Source: Gnetum montanum
Taxonomy: Eukaryota; Streptophyta; Gnetopsida; Gnetales; Gnetaceae
Assembly (NCBI GenBank): GCA_015680685.1
Contig: MNCI01010828.1
Location: forward strand, 874,519-908,262
DNA length: 33,744 bases
Direction of reading: 5' to 3'
Part shown: positions 20,813-30,791 of the stretch, one piece after another
Layout: each line of letters starts with the position of its first letter
Position numbering within the stretch: the stretch's first letter is position 1
Program-made: the position numbers and the translations under genes
Notes under the pieces: model-generated
Told to the model about the DNA's origin: nothing
Database searches by the model: none
What the model saw: the letters and a program-made list of their open reading frames with translations, nothing else

Positions 20813-21671
20813 TGATGAATCATGATTTTTCAGGCTCTAATATCGGATCCACAATATCAAGTACGTGATATCATGACCTGGATAATGATATCAGATACAC
20901 GAAATCGTGATTCCTGTGTAAGCCTATAAATACACATTTGGGCGCATAGGAAGAAGGAAGTAAGTAAGGATAGGAGTAGAGTCATTTTGTTAATTTTTAG
21001 TTCATTTCAACTCTTTCCCCAGTGCATGCCCGAAGTGTGATGATTGTAATTGTATAGAACCTTCATTCGAGTGTGACATACTTGGACACATACATGATCA
21101 ACAATAAAGATCAAGGTTACTCCATCATTACAACATTCACTTAGTTTTACTTGCTTAATTGTTATCATTATTTATTTTTTTCTTAATTAATATTTCTCTA
21201 CCATCATTTAGTATTCCTGTTGTTAATTGCGGAATGAGTACGACTTAATTACGAACATTTAAGTGCAACTACTTGGTAACTCAATAGCGTATCTAGGAGT
21301 GCTCAAGTAATATATGCTTGATAATCCCAGAAGTAGTACACGAGGTCCAAGATGCACATGGATGATTAAGGAAGGATTCTTATCACACTTATGCCAGCTT
21401 AGACTTTGTTTCCTATTGCTTGCTAATTTAATTCAGATCATTTTCCATTGTCTCTAGGAGTAGCCTAGTGTTAGAAGTCATATCATACACCTCACTTTGG
21501 ACTAAACCATACGTGACAAAGCAAATACTAGTCCAAGTGAGAAGACAGCGAACTGTGATCAACGTGTAACTATCTAGATACCACAACTACTCCATATGTA
21601 GAGTTTGACCAAATCATGCGTGAACGCTTGTATTCATATGGTTGAGTGTAGGTGTACCTAGCCACTCATCA
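20813..21671 (+). repeat. 5' LTR of element D
   Basis: 859 bp from TGATGAATCATG to CTAGCCACTCATCA. GATATC-type words (20840-20908) precede TATAAATA at 20925-20932. R has CAACAATAAAGATCAAGG. It is collinear with solo LTR B. Confidence 0.95.
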
Positions 21672-21672
21672 T

Positions 21673-21690
21673 TGGCGCCATTTCTGGGGA
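21673..21690 (+). other. Primer binding site of element D
   Basis: TGGCGCCATTTCTGGGGA matches the recalled tRNA-Asp complement at 15 of 18 positions, the best PBS in the window, one base after the LTR end. Confidence 0.85.
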
Positions 21691-21805
21691 TGGTGCTAGT
21701 TATTTAGATTAGTTGTATCATACAACATCGCTCTAACAAAGTATCCACGATATATCTCTTAGAAAAGAACTTAATTTTAATTAAGTCACACACAAATTCA
21801 CAACA

Positions 21806-23848
21806 ATGTCTCTTTCACAAGACTATGATAACACAACTACCAGTAAGGCAATTCATTGGAGAACCAACGAATTATACAATGATGAAGATGAAGTTTGGAG
21901 TACTCAATCTGATGTAGGGTTCCCCTATGTACATAAACGAAGACAACATCATCCCAACTCACAAATTCATAACCTACCTAGTGACGATGAACCCCTGCTG
22001 GCCACTAAGAGCCTAATGCATATACAAGAGGCTATTCGAATATCCCGCATGCATCGTAAGGAAAGCCATCTACCCAGGCTTGATTTAAACAACTTTCCAA
22101 AATTTTCAGAAGGCTATGATTCAGATCTGCAACATCATTTACAATCCTTCCATGATGCCTGTGTATGGAACAATATTGATAATGGGTGACAAAATCTTAA
22201 GCTCTTTCCTATGACACTCGTTGGCCAAGCAAAAGTATGGTATAAGTCCTTAAAACCAAAATCAATCCGATGTTGGCCAACAATGGTAGAAATCTTCACT
22301 GAAAGATACCAAACCTATGTAAGAGTATCAACCTTGAGGAGACAAATCCAAGAGTGGAAACAAGCACAACATGAACCCTTGGACATGGCCTTAGAAAGAT
22401 ATTACTCTTTGTTAAACAAATACCCAAGCCATGGGTTCTCCAAGGAAAGGCTAATGTACCACATCATAGATGGGCTCCGTAACAAAAAAAGGGAGACCCT
22501 AAGGATGTATGCCCCAGGTCAAATATATGAGCTATGAACCTACCAATTCTAAGAGCTTATTAAGTGGCTAGCAAAAGTAGAAGGAGAAATGGCTAAATGG
22601 GAGAACGTTGAAAGCTCTCAATGGGACCAAAATCTCAAATTAGCAAATGGACATGATCATGAAGAGGAGAAATCAACTCACCTCTAGGAGGTGGAATCAT
22701 CTTTGCCAATACTACAATCACTAGATGAAACTGAGGCAAAGATCAATAAGATGACAAAATGGATACATGAAAAATGTGGAGAATATGCCAACACTATTAG
22801 AGGTAGAACCATGACGAACCAAGAAGCAAGATAGAACACCCTTAGACAATCAGAAAGAAGGGTTGAAGAGAATAAGAACTCAATTGCCAATCATATGTAT
22901 CAATGTAACCTTTGCCTATACGATCACCCCAGAGGTCAATGCCCAATCTTGTCACATTTACATGAGCATTGGGGAGGAATGTTACATCCAGAGTTCGTAC
23001 AAAAATATCATGTTCAATCACAGTGGCCAAAATTTTATTCATGGGGGAGGCCACCCTCAAACTAGTCACACCCTTCATACCATCCAAACCCAAGTGCTTA
23101 TCAAGTTCAGCATCCCATTTCCCCAACCAAGTCAACATCCTCTACCTCACCACATTGTTATCATTCTCCTAAGTACTATCAACCCATGTCCTCTCCCACA
23201 AGATCACCACCTCATGTTCCTTGCACTTCTCCTCGTCCTCAATATTCTCATCCTTCATCTCCTTCTACATTGCCACCAATAGTACCAGTAGGTTTTGCAC
23301 CACAACATCAACCCATGAACATTACTTGTGCTGCTACTATCAACTGCAGTGGGAATCCTTCACAATGTCGAAAGTGTCCTTTCTTTAGGCATGACCAAAT
23401 AAAGAGACAGCATGGTTTCAAAACCATTGCATCCCCAAAGCTAACACAAGTTCAACAATGTGATGCATCTATCTCCTCGAACATAATGCCTCATGTTACC
23501 TTATTAGGGCCACCAATCAATACTCCAACTACCATGCATCCCAATGAATACAACCACATAGGGAGACATATTGATCCTTTCATATCATCTTACAGTCAAG
23601 GGTGTCATAGTGGGTCAACTCCTTATCAATTAACCACATCTTATAACTTGCCCCACTATGTCAACTTTAATCAAGTGTGTGGACCCCAATTTGGGTACAT
23701 TCCAAACACCACATCAAAAGACACCCAATGGATTAGATATGACCAGGTCCCAATATTTCCAACATGCATGGATCCCAACCTCCATTTATTAACTCTCACC
23801 ATGATCAAAAGTTTAGTTATGGGGGATATCCTCCATTCTAACAAGTAG
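21806..23848 (+). pseudogene. gag: gag polyprotein of element D: one uninterrupted frame carrying six stops
   Basis: The frame opens with MSLSQDYDN at 21806, about 115 bp after the PBS, and stays in one register for 681 codons without a frameshift. It has six in-frame stops (22187, 22535, 22550, 22685, 22832, 23063). Residues about 90-245 are a plant Ty3/gypsy retrotransposon gag domain (LDLNNFPKFSEGYDSDLQHH, then FPMTLVGQAKVWYKSL, PLDMALERYYSLL and HGFSKERLMYHIIDGL). Residues 367-379 form a zinc knuckle C-x2-C-x3-H-x4-C (QCNLCLYDHPRGQCP), the spacing used by Athila/Tat gags. A Pro/Ser/His-rich tail follows, with a second Cys/His cluster near 521-536 (CRKCPFFRHDQIKRQH). No protease or pol follows. 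Probable role: particle assembly and RNA packaging for an element whose pol comes from another one. Confidence 0.85.
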
Positions 23849-24904
23849 AATTAATAAATGTTTTTCCTTTTCTTTAATTTTATAATTTGTTATTTTCTAG
23901 TTTCTCATCTTTCAACTTGTTATTTTATCTTTTTATTGGATGGTTTATCTTTTTATTTATTTTTTTATCTTTTTATTTTTTTATGGGTAATCTCATCTAT
24001 GAACAAAACACTCATGTGACTCATTGGTTGAGGTGTTGTTCTATGCTATCAAGTCTCGTGTGGCTAATTATTTGGACAGCGAGCCCACCACATCCACCCA
24101 ACCATTCTATTAATAAGAGGTTCTACTTTGGGTATGGTGATATTTTTGTCATCATGAAAACTTAAAGGTAATTTTGTGCTCATTATACCCAGAGCAAAAA
24201 ATGATGGACTAAGAGGGAATGGCTAGGGTGTGACATCAAGGGGACTTGTGGATTCTATTTGGTGACATCTGTAGGAGTTATCATGTAACCTAGTTGTACT
24301 AAGATCCTTGTAGATCTAACAAAAATGGGAGTAAGAGTAATAAAGACACTTAATAAAGAAACCCAATGCTATTCTAGGGGGTCCCACTAGAAATACATGC
24401 ACCCATGCCTAAAGGTAGGTGGCTTCTTTGGATTACGCATCAAGAAAAAAAGAATAAAAGAGAAGAGAAGGAGAAGAAAAAAAGAGTGTGCCAAAGTGGC
24501 TAGACAAAAAGAAATGAAAAGATCAAGACAAATGTGCCACAAAGAAATTCCAAATCACTCCTTCCTTGAATGAAATGCCAAGTGATCGTACGCCTTGTTG
24601 TCATGATACTCTTATGGTTGTCCATCATTGGATGAAACAATGCGATGTCACTAATCGAAGGAATGGACGTGGTCTTGATTTTGGAGCAATAGACTAATGA
24701 CACATTAATTATTCCCTACACTTAGGATTCATTATGTCATGGGTCAGTTACCTCATGTTCCAATATTTGTAATCCCTTCTACAATTCACCTCATCTCATT
24801 GTTCATGTATTTGTGACTCGTGTCTTATGTAGCATTGAATTCATACCTCATCATAGTGGTATCTACATGTGTGTGTTTTGTGGAACTAGTGTGGATTACA
24901 TTTA
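23849..24904 (+). other. Non-coding 3' region of element D
   Basis: No gene. The part up to about 24325 aligns with element A (reverse complement of about 620-179), including ACTCATGTG, AATAAGAGGTTCT and the block ending AGATCCTTGTAGATCTAA. A purine-rich stretch (24445-24490) follows. Confidence 0.7.
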
Positions 24905-25000
24905 ATCCTTTTAGTGCCTACAGACATTTTCAGGTGTGGTCACGTAAGGGCGTAGGAACCTAATCTGGGGAGGACCCACTTGCATAACTTTTGTAATTTG
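24905..25000 (+). repeat. GGGGAGGACCC module, copy in element D
   Basis: GCCTACAGAC, then AAGGGCGTAGGAACC, then CTGGGGAGGACCCACTTGCAT. It matches element E's minus strand (GCCTACAGACTCTTTGAATG, AAAGGGCATGAGCC, TTTGGGGAGGACCCACTG) and element C at 18340-18440. Confidence 0.65.
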
Positions 25001-25015
25001 CACTTTTTGCACATC

Positions 25016-26560
25016 ACCACTGTTGGCGACCATTTGGGACACAACTGCCAACGAGTGTCCTCGAACAGGATTTAGGTGCCTGCTAGTCTCTGGCAACACC
25101 AAGGCCCAGATACCTCCAAATAACTCAGTAGTTAATGTGAGTATGTGTGTATGCTGTTGCAGCGTGCGGTTGTGAGAAATGTGACAATTTCGTTGTGTAT
25201 GAACTACAAATGACTTACTTTAAAGAGATTCAGCCAACTTTGCCAAGTACTGTGAGTTCTTGAAAATTTCCTATTTTGTTCAACTGCCTAGTCTACGTGG
25301 CCCCTATAATACCTACTTGTAACAAATAAAATTTTGCATAAACATTTGAGCACAACTCCGCAAATCTACTCCTAATTTTCCCCAGAGAGAGAGATAGTTC
25401 CACAAGAAAACTAGAAATAGAGCAAGATTCGATGGAAATAGACAAAAAAGAAAACAAAGCAAATTTGTGTGGACCTCAAATATTTAAACAAGGTAAAATG
25501 ACACGAGTAAACACTTCGCAATAAAGCTATCCCAAATTCAATATCTACGAATTGTTCAAACTTCCAAGGCTCAAACAAGCAATATCTTCAAGACAATCCT
25601 ACTATGCTACCAAAAATTGCTGCGTAAACTACCACGTACGAGACTCCATTTTGACTAGATAATAGATGTCAACGATTGCATTCAAACAGAACCTTTAAAA
25701 GACTTGACAATTTCTGATTGAAATACCACGGGAATTCACTTTAAAGATAAAAAGAAGCTATTCTGGTCCCATCAAAATACCAAAGATTTTCTGAACCCTC
25801 TCGACTACTGAATTGTTCAACGGCGTGACTACAAACAGAGGCTCTCTTACAACAATTCCAATAGCAGTTCCCACACGTTGCACAATAACAAAATTTACTA
25901 CTAAAATGCTCTCAAGGCTTTTAAACACAAGCGCTTCTATGGCAAAATTTTAATAGAAATTTCTATCGGGCAACAAGAACAATAAGAGCAATCTAAAAAT
26001 CCCAAAATTACTTGCCAAGGATGATACTATCTAAACCACTAGCTAAGCAATTTAAACAAAAAAAAAAATGAAATGCATAACTCACAGGACCATGACAAAG
26101 AGGCTGAAATATTTATTCTAACAAGCCATCTTTCAAGAAATCTCCTTTACAAATCTTCCAAGTATGATGTGAGACTTCCTTCTTCTTCCTCCCCCCTTTC
26201 CCCTTGACCCCTGAAGCCTTTTTATAGGGTTCCAAGGTAGGTAGGGAAGCTACAAATTTAAAAATATCTCACCTAACTTCTCTCCTAAGTAACTTGCCCA
26301 ACCAATAGGAGATGACTTACCAAATATCCTAGCTAACTTTACTCCCAAGTAACTTGGCCAACAAGTTAGGAAGTATTTAACTTAGGAAGTTAGGAGGTTG
26401 GGGAATAAATAAATATTGTTTTAAAAATAATTCCATCAATTCCATCTAATGGTTCACAAGTATATCAATATGAAGCTCTTAATGTTTTAATAACAAGGTG
26501 ATAATGCAACATTTACCTTGGAATAAATGTTGTTGATGCCTTGTTATTAAATATAATATA
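25016..26560 (-). repeat. LTR-like unit on the minus strand with CTAACTT/AAGTTAGG word array and TATA box
   Basis: On the minus strand, repeated words CCTAACTTC, AAGTTACTTGG, AAGTTAGCTAGG and GAAGTTAGGTGAG (26400-26255) and a CTATTGG box precede CCTATAAAAAGGC (TATA reverse complement at 26219-26226). A GA-rich leader (GGGGGGAGGAAGAAGAAGGAAG) and about 1 kb of downstream sequence follow. This is the same layout as the GATATC LTRs but with no sequence similarity to them. A GGCGACCATTTGGGA block near 25025 could be part of a PBS region. Exact LTR ends were not found. Confidence 0.45.
26487..26550. repeat. Imperfect hairpin with 27-29-nt arms
   Basis: The left arm (26487-26515) begins TTAATAACAAGG and ends CAACATTTA. 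The right arm (26524-26550) is its reverse complement apart from a small internal mismatch/bulge. The loop is the 8 bases CCTTGGAA. It lies close to the likely outer end of the minus-strand LTR-like unit. Confidence 0.8.
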
Positions 26561-28550
26561 AAAAATGACCGAAAGAAAAATCAAATTTGAACTTTAATCC
26601 CGAATGCAAGGGCGCTAGACTTGGAACAGTTATCAAATATTCAAGAAATATCCTACTTCTGTCCAGGATCGTTAGCAACCACCACTGTGAGAGAAGGCTC
26701 AGCAGCTACATCCGGCATCGTTACTTCGTTGGATTACTGGAGGAAGATCTGGAAACGGACTTCATTCACAGGACGGATTGCCCTGAATCATAGGGTTTTG
26801 GTTGTATGAACTATCTTATTTTGCCCCAAATTCGCTAGGGCTTCCTGCGCTTCCACGTTTTGAAAATTGTTCTTCCAAATTTCCGCCGTTGATTTTAGGG
26901 TTTTGGGTCATCACGTCATAGATCTGCTGCCACTGCTCTGCGATTGGTCCACCATGGCTGTGGAGTCACGCTGGTGCTACTGATCCTCCGCCGTTGTGCC
27001 TCTATATTTTTTTTTTGGCCATTTTCGGATTGGGTTTTCCAAGGAAAAAAAATGCGGATATGTGTAAAACAAACCCTGTAATTCCTCCAGACAGCAAAAA
27101 TATTGACGTGCTGGTGCTACTGCCGCCCTCTCCGCCGTTGCGTATGATGCTGGAACCATTGTCATTTGAATCTTCCATCTGCTAGCCTTCGCTACCACTG
27201 CTTTTCCGTACTACCCTGCATCGACCATATCTGCTGGTTCTCGCGGATAGTCCTGCTGCTACGCCTACCGCTACTGCAGTACCTCAGCGGGTGCATTTTC
27301 TGTCTACGACGGCTCTGGGAAATCGTAAAAATATAGCACCTGAACTCTCCTCCCAGTCTAGTTGCATGGCGCAAAATGTTTGAACACATTGGTATCATTG
27401 TAGAATTTTGTTCGGCCCTCAAAACTTGAACTTTGGTCATTTTCTGACATCCTGTGCAGCGTTAACCATTTTCATTTTCATCGGTAGGATAACATGCTTT
27501 TTTTTTAACCGAGGAGCATCATAATCATCATTAAACAACTACATTGGCTTTGATTCCTTTGTGTATATCCTCACATCGTCACAAGGATATCTAAGCTTGC
27601 AAGTAACCTTGGCTTCAACACTCGTGTTAGTGCCCTTTCTCTTCATGACCAAACTTAGGACTAAATGGCTTAGGGTAGAAACATGTCTTACGTCTTATAA
27701 GAAAACAATGTCTCTTGTGGTTGGCACAATTGTGTACGACAAGATTTTCAATGTTCCACATGCAACCCTCCAAGACAAGAAAGATTCCCAAGTGAAGAGG
27801 GGAATCGTTTCAAAGCAAGACAAACAACAACTTGTAAGTGTTTTATTAAAGGCATCGGAGAATAGTATGCCGGTCTTCCTGTCTTGCAGTAGAAATATTT
27901 AACTTTTGGATTTTAGCACCAATGTATGCGTCTGGATAAGTTAAGGTTTCGGTAGTGTTCATGATTCTAGGCTCATTTTTGTCTGGATGCCCACAAGGGA
28001 TGAAATCCCATGGAATGGTATGATTTTTGGCAACATGGTCCTTGGAAGGAGGCTTTACAACTTTTGTGTATTGGTTGATTCAAGGATGCAAGTTGGACAA
28101 GGCCTCTAAGATTTTTGGACATTCAACCATGCCTTTGTGGATGCGAACCAATTAGCCAAAAGCTTGTCTTAATCAACATGGTAGACTTCAAGGTGAAGAG
28201 ACAAAATCTCAACAATCTCTTTTAAATTTTTCAAAAATCACCATAACCTTATAAAGCCTGTTCCATGAAATGGCCAAAATGTGCCAACAACCACATCATT
28301 TTATAACCTCCAAGCATTGCCAACATTATTCTTTCCTTTGTCATCCTTCTAATTCAAGCGTTCCTATGCACCAAAACATGTCCTTTTTCCTCATCCTATT
28401 CATGAATTTCGTTACCAGATTCTACTCCATTATACTTTTGGTGCCTTCTCGTCTATTCAATGTTACCCTGGACCTTTTTAATTAACCTCAAATCCTTCAT
28501 TTTTGGTCTTGGAAATTCAAATATTTATTAATTTTTCCAAGTACCCTATT
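26561..28550. other. About 2 kb of unassigned, locally GC-richer sequence
   Basis: Contains open frames on both strands but none that I recognise. Around 26640-26810 two overlapping plus-strand frames are open (one reads EISYFCPGSLATTTVREGSA). GCCGCC/CCGTTG-rich stretches lie at 26880-27300, with a TTTTAGGGTTTTGGG telo-box-like motif at about 26892. A frame at 27561-27902 has no family resemblance. The mix suggests a decayed gene or the 5' leader and gag region of another retroelement, but this is not shown. Confidence 0.35.
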
Positions 28551-28552
28551 TT

Positions 28553-28642
28553 CAATGAGCTGCAATATTGGGTCTGACGTGATATCGGGTCCGCACTATC
28601 AGGTACATGATATTGTGTCCTTAAAAACTATATATATGGACC

Positions 28643-28644
<2 letters not shown>
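28553..28644 (+). repeat. Fragment with GATATC words and a TATATATA box
   Basis: GACGTGATATCGGGTCCGC, then CTATCAGGTACATGATATTG, then CTATATATATGG reproduce the U3 pattern of the GATATC-LTR family in the same order. The flanking sequence does not match its R or U5. It may be a diverged relative or the U3 of the Athila-like element whose gag fragment follows. Confidence 0.5.
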
Positions 28645-28692
<48 letters not shown>

Positions 28693-28694
28693 AC
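28645..28694. repeat. Poly(C) run of 34 followed by (AC)8
   Basis: 34 consecutive C (28645-28678), then AC repeats to 28694. Long poly(C) runs are rare in plant DNA and their length is unreliable in assemblies. Confidence 0.9.
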
Positions 28695-29169
28695 ATCAAT
28701 CTCATTTTGCACTATTCATGCAAGGGGAGTTGTTCAAATTTTTTAGCTTGTGCACCTATCATTTAAACATCCATAACTTGCTCATTAATGCTCTGATTCC
28801 CATTCAGATTAAACCTGCCTAAACCCGGAGTGTTTAACTTCATTTTGGGGGAAGGGTACACTCCAAGTTACTCATAATTTTTTCAAAACTCATCATTGCC
28901 TGAAGGATATCATAAAGGGTAAATGACCTTAAAAATGTTAAATACGTTTACCAAATTAATTTTATCTCTTTACCCACACCATGAAAATTAATTTTTGGAG
29001 CCACCTAATCAAATTTTGCCCAATATTAAAACTTTTAGGGGACATTTTCATAAAATTTTCTAACTCTAGATCACACTAAACAATAAAAAAATTCATTAAA
29101 GGTAAGAAGTAAGGTATAAATCAAATTTTGTAAATAACCTTACTAATAGTTAGCCTCATGTGATTACAG
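28695..29169. other. Non-coding stretch before the Athila-like gag fragment
   Basis: AT-rich, no gene seen. The last bases (TGTGATTACAG before the ATG) look like a 3' splice site, which some plant Ty3/gypsy leaders have, but no donor was identified. Confidence 0.35.
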
Positions 29170-29486
29170 ATGGCCCCTAAAAGAGAACAACAAGGAGGAC
29201 CCTCTCAAGGTGCATCCAAACAACTAAGGAGAGGCAGAGACCAGGCATATCTTAAGGAACGTGTAGAATAGGAGGCACAATCATTCAGTATATATTAGGA
29301 ACCTCCTGTTACTGTACAATCAGGACATCTGAAGGTGGAGTCGACAGAGCACCTGAATAAGGACAACATCTCACGTTGTCCCCAGAGTGTGTTCAGGCAA
29401 TTCATGAGGGATCCATGTCAGCAACCATAATTGTGGAACTTAACTTCGAACCTTTCACTGAGTTTTCTCCTGAAGTAGTCAGGGAC
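29170..29486 (+). pseudogene. gag: Athila-like gag N-terminal fragment, cut by element E
   Basis: The ATG at 29170 starts MAPKREQQGGPSQGASKQLR, then RRGRDQAYLKERVE-stop-EAQSF. After a frameshift, another frame reads IIVELNFEPFTEFSPEVVRD and stops at 29486, where element E begins. The basic, Ser/Gln-rich start and a VVRDFY-type block are what I would expect from the first ORF of Athila-type elements; the assignment comes from general resemblance, not from a diagnostic motif. GGGAC (29482-29486) is the presumed target-site copy of E. The continuation would lie to the right of E, outside the window. Confidence 0.45.
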
Positions 29487-30551
29487 TGATGAGTGGCGAG
29501 GTACCCCTACACTCAACCATACGAAATGAGCGTAGCATGCGTGATCTGGTCAAACTCCACAGACTAAGTGCCTACATGCCCCATGAAACACTTGGGGTTA
29601 ATCATTCGTTGTCTTCCCAGACTTGCTTGTAGTTTTCACGGTGTATGGTTAAGTAAGTCCGAGGTATATGATTTTTTTAGTCTTTTATGTTTTATCTCCT
29701 ATGCTATCGAGGTGAAGGGTTGAAGAAACTAACTAACTCTAACTAATGAACTAAGTCTAAAGTACCTAGCGTCAGCATCCGTTCCCACTTACCATACACA
29801 CCATGAACCGATGCAACCGCGGCTACCAAACGCTAATCATTGCTAGGATCACCACACGTAACGCACGTGCTCGAAGTAGTCATACTGAGGCACTTAACTA
29901 GGAGGAAAGGGTTGAGAGAATCTAATCTAGCCTAAGTGCGATGAGTAGCTGATTCCTTGACTAACCGTACACATCTTTGTGCACAACTACCACTGAGATT
30001 ACCAAGCACAGATCCTGGATACGCCACTGGGTTACCAAGTAGTCACACTTAGATGCTCGTAATCAAGTCGTACTCATACCGTGATGTGATGAGTAGCCGA
30101 TTCCTTGACTATCCGTACACATCCTTAGATGCTTGTAATCAAGTCGTACTCATTCTGCATTCTAGGAGTTTAAGGGTGAGAGAGAGAAAGCAATAAATAA
30201 CATTAAAATAAAATCCTATTTCATGCACTGCAAGGGTTATCCAGGAAGTTTGTCTTTATTTCCATACACAACTTGTGTTCAGGGACAATGTTGCTCGAAT
30301 AAAGATTTGTTCACTTTAGGACTCCTACTGCGGACACATGGAAAATATTCTATCTCTGGAGTGATCAAACTACCAGAGTTTCCCTACTTCTAGCCCAAGA
30401 TGGGGAAACAAGGGAGAGCCACCTCTTATTTATAGACTTGGCGACGGACCGCGATATCGTGTATGTCATATTGCAAGGGACGACGTGATATCGCGTACGC
30501 GATATCGCATGAGATGCGATATCGTGGCCTATGCGATATCGCGTCTCATCA
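29487..30551 (-). repeat. 3' LTR of element E, mosaic and 1,065 bp long
   Basis: In minus orientation it runs from TGATGAGACGCG (30551) to CGCCACTCATCA (29487). It has the richest GATATC cluster of the window (30452-30543, at least five words, several as GCGATATCGC), with TATAAATA at 30434-30427. U3 resembles LTR A and the R/polyadenylation part resembles LTR C. The U5 region contains both the C-type block (about 29756-29850) and the A-type block (about 29925-30075). An internal duplication is also present (29940-29976 with 30089-30126, and 30049-30077 with 30124-30152). This explains why it is about 200 bp longer than the other LTRs. Confidence 0.9.
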
Positions 30552-30561
30552 TACCCCCACG
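30552..30561 (-). other. Polypurine tract of element E
   Basis: On the minus strand CGTGGGGGTA directly precedes the TGATGAG of the 3' LTR, preceded by GAATTTTCATTTAGT. It corresponds to the tract at 19114-19123 in element C. Confidence 0.85.
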
Positions 30562-30736
30562 ACTAAATGAAAATTCATCCTCAAGTTCCTTACAATAATA
30601 TCGAGAATGTATGGGATTATTGAGGGGAATTGAACTAATGGGATGACATGTGAACAGATCATCATTACAAGACTCAACAGCTGGTGTTCATGACAACAAG
30701 GGTGAACACCTTATTACATTGACATCAGGCCTCATT

Positions 30737-30791
30737 TGGTAGCTGAGAGAAAAGAGAAGAGAGAAGAGGAGAGAAGAAGAGAGAAGAACTC
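30737..30791. repeat. (GAGAA)n-like purine tract
   Basis: GAGAGAAAAGAGAAGAGAGAAGAGGAGAGAAG and so on: about 55 bases of A and G only, apart from a few pyrimidines at the edges. Low-complexity repeat. Confidence 0.85.

Larger units (their letters stand above)
20813..25015 (+). mobile_element. Element D: non-autonomous gag-only LTR retrotransposon, 3' end missing
   Basis: Has a 5' LTR (20813-21671), a PBS (21673-21690), a 681-codon gag frame (21806-23848) and a non-coding 3' region. That region is homologous to element A down to about 24325 and to the GGGGAGGACCC module of C and E near 24970. It should continue for several hundred bases to a PPT and 3' LTR, but after about 25015 the sequence changes to an unrelated minus-strand LTR-like unit and no 3' LTR follows in the window. 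Either the end was deleted, or it lies beyond a large nested insertion. D is inserted in the RT domain of the copia remnant. Confidence 0.85.

Noticed and set aside
22842-23172. Open frames on the minus strand and in other plus frames within the element D gag tail
   Set aside because: They overlap the conserved gag register shared with element A; they are shadows created by Pro/Ser-rich codons.
26587-26809. Overlapping plus-strand frames as an exon of a host gene
   Set aside because: Two frames are open over the same stretch, neither resembles a known protein to me, and no splice sites fit clearly; left as unassigned sequence.
28555-28746. 63-codon open frame with a run of Pro followed by His-Thr repeats
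   Set aside because: The protein is only the translation of poly(C) and (AC)n, with no coding evidence.
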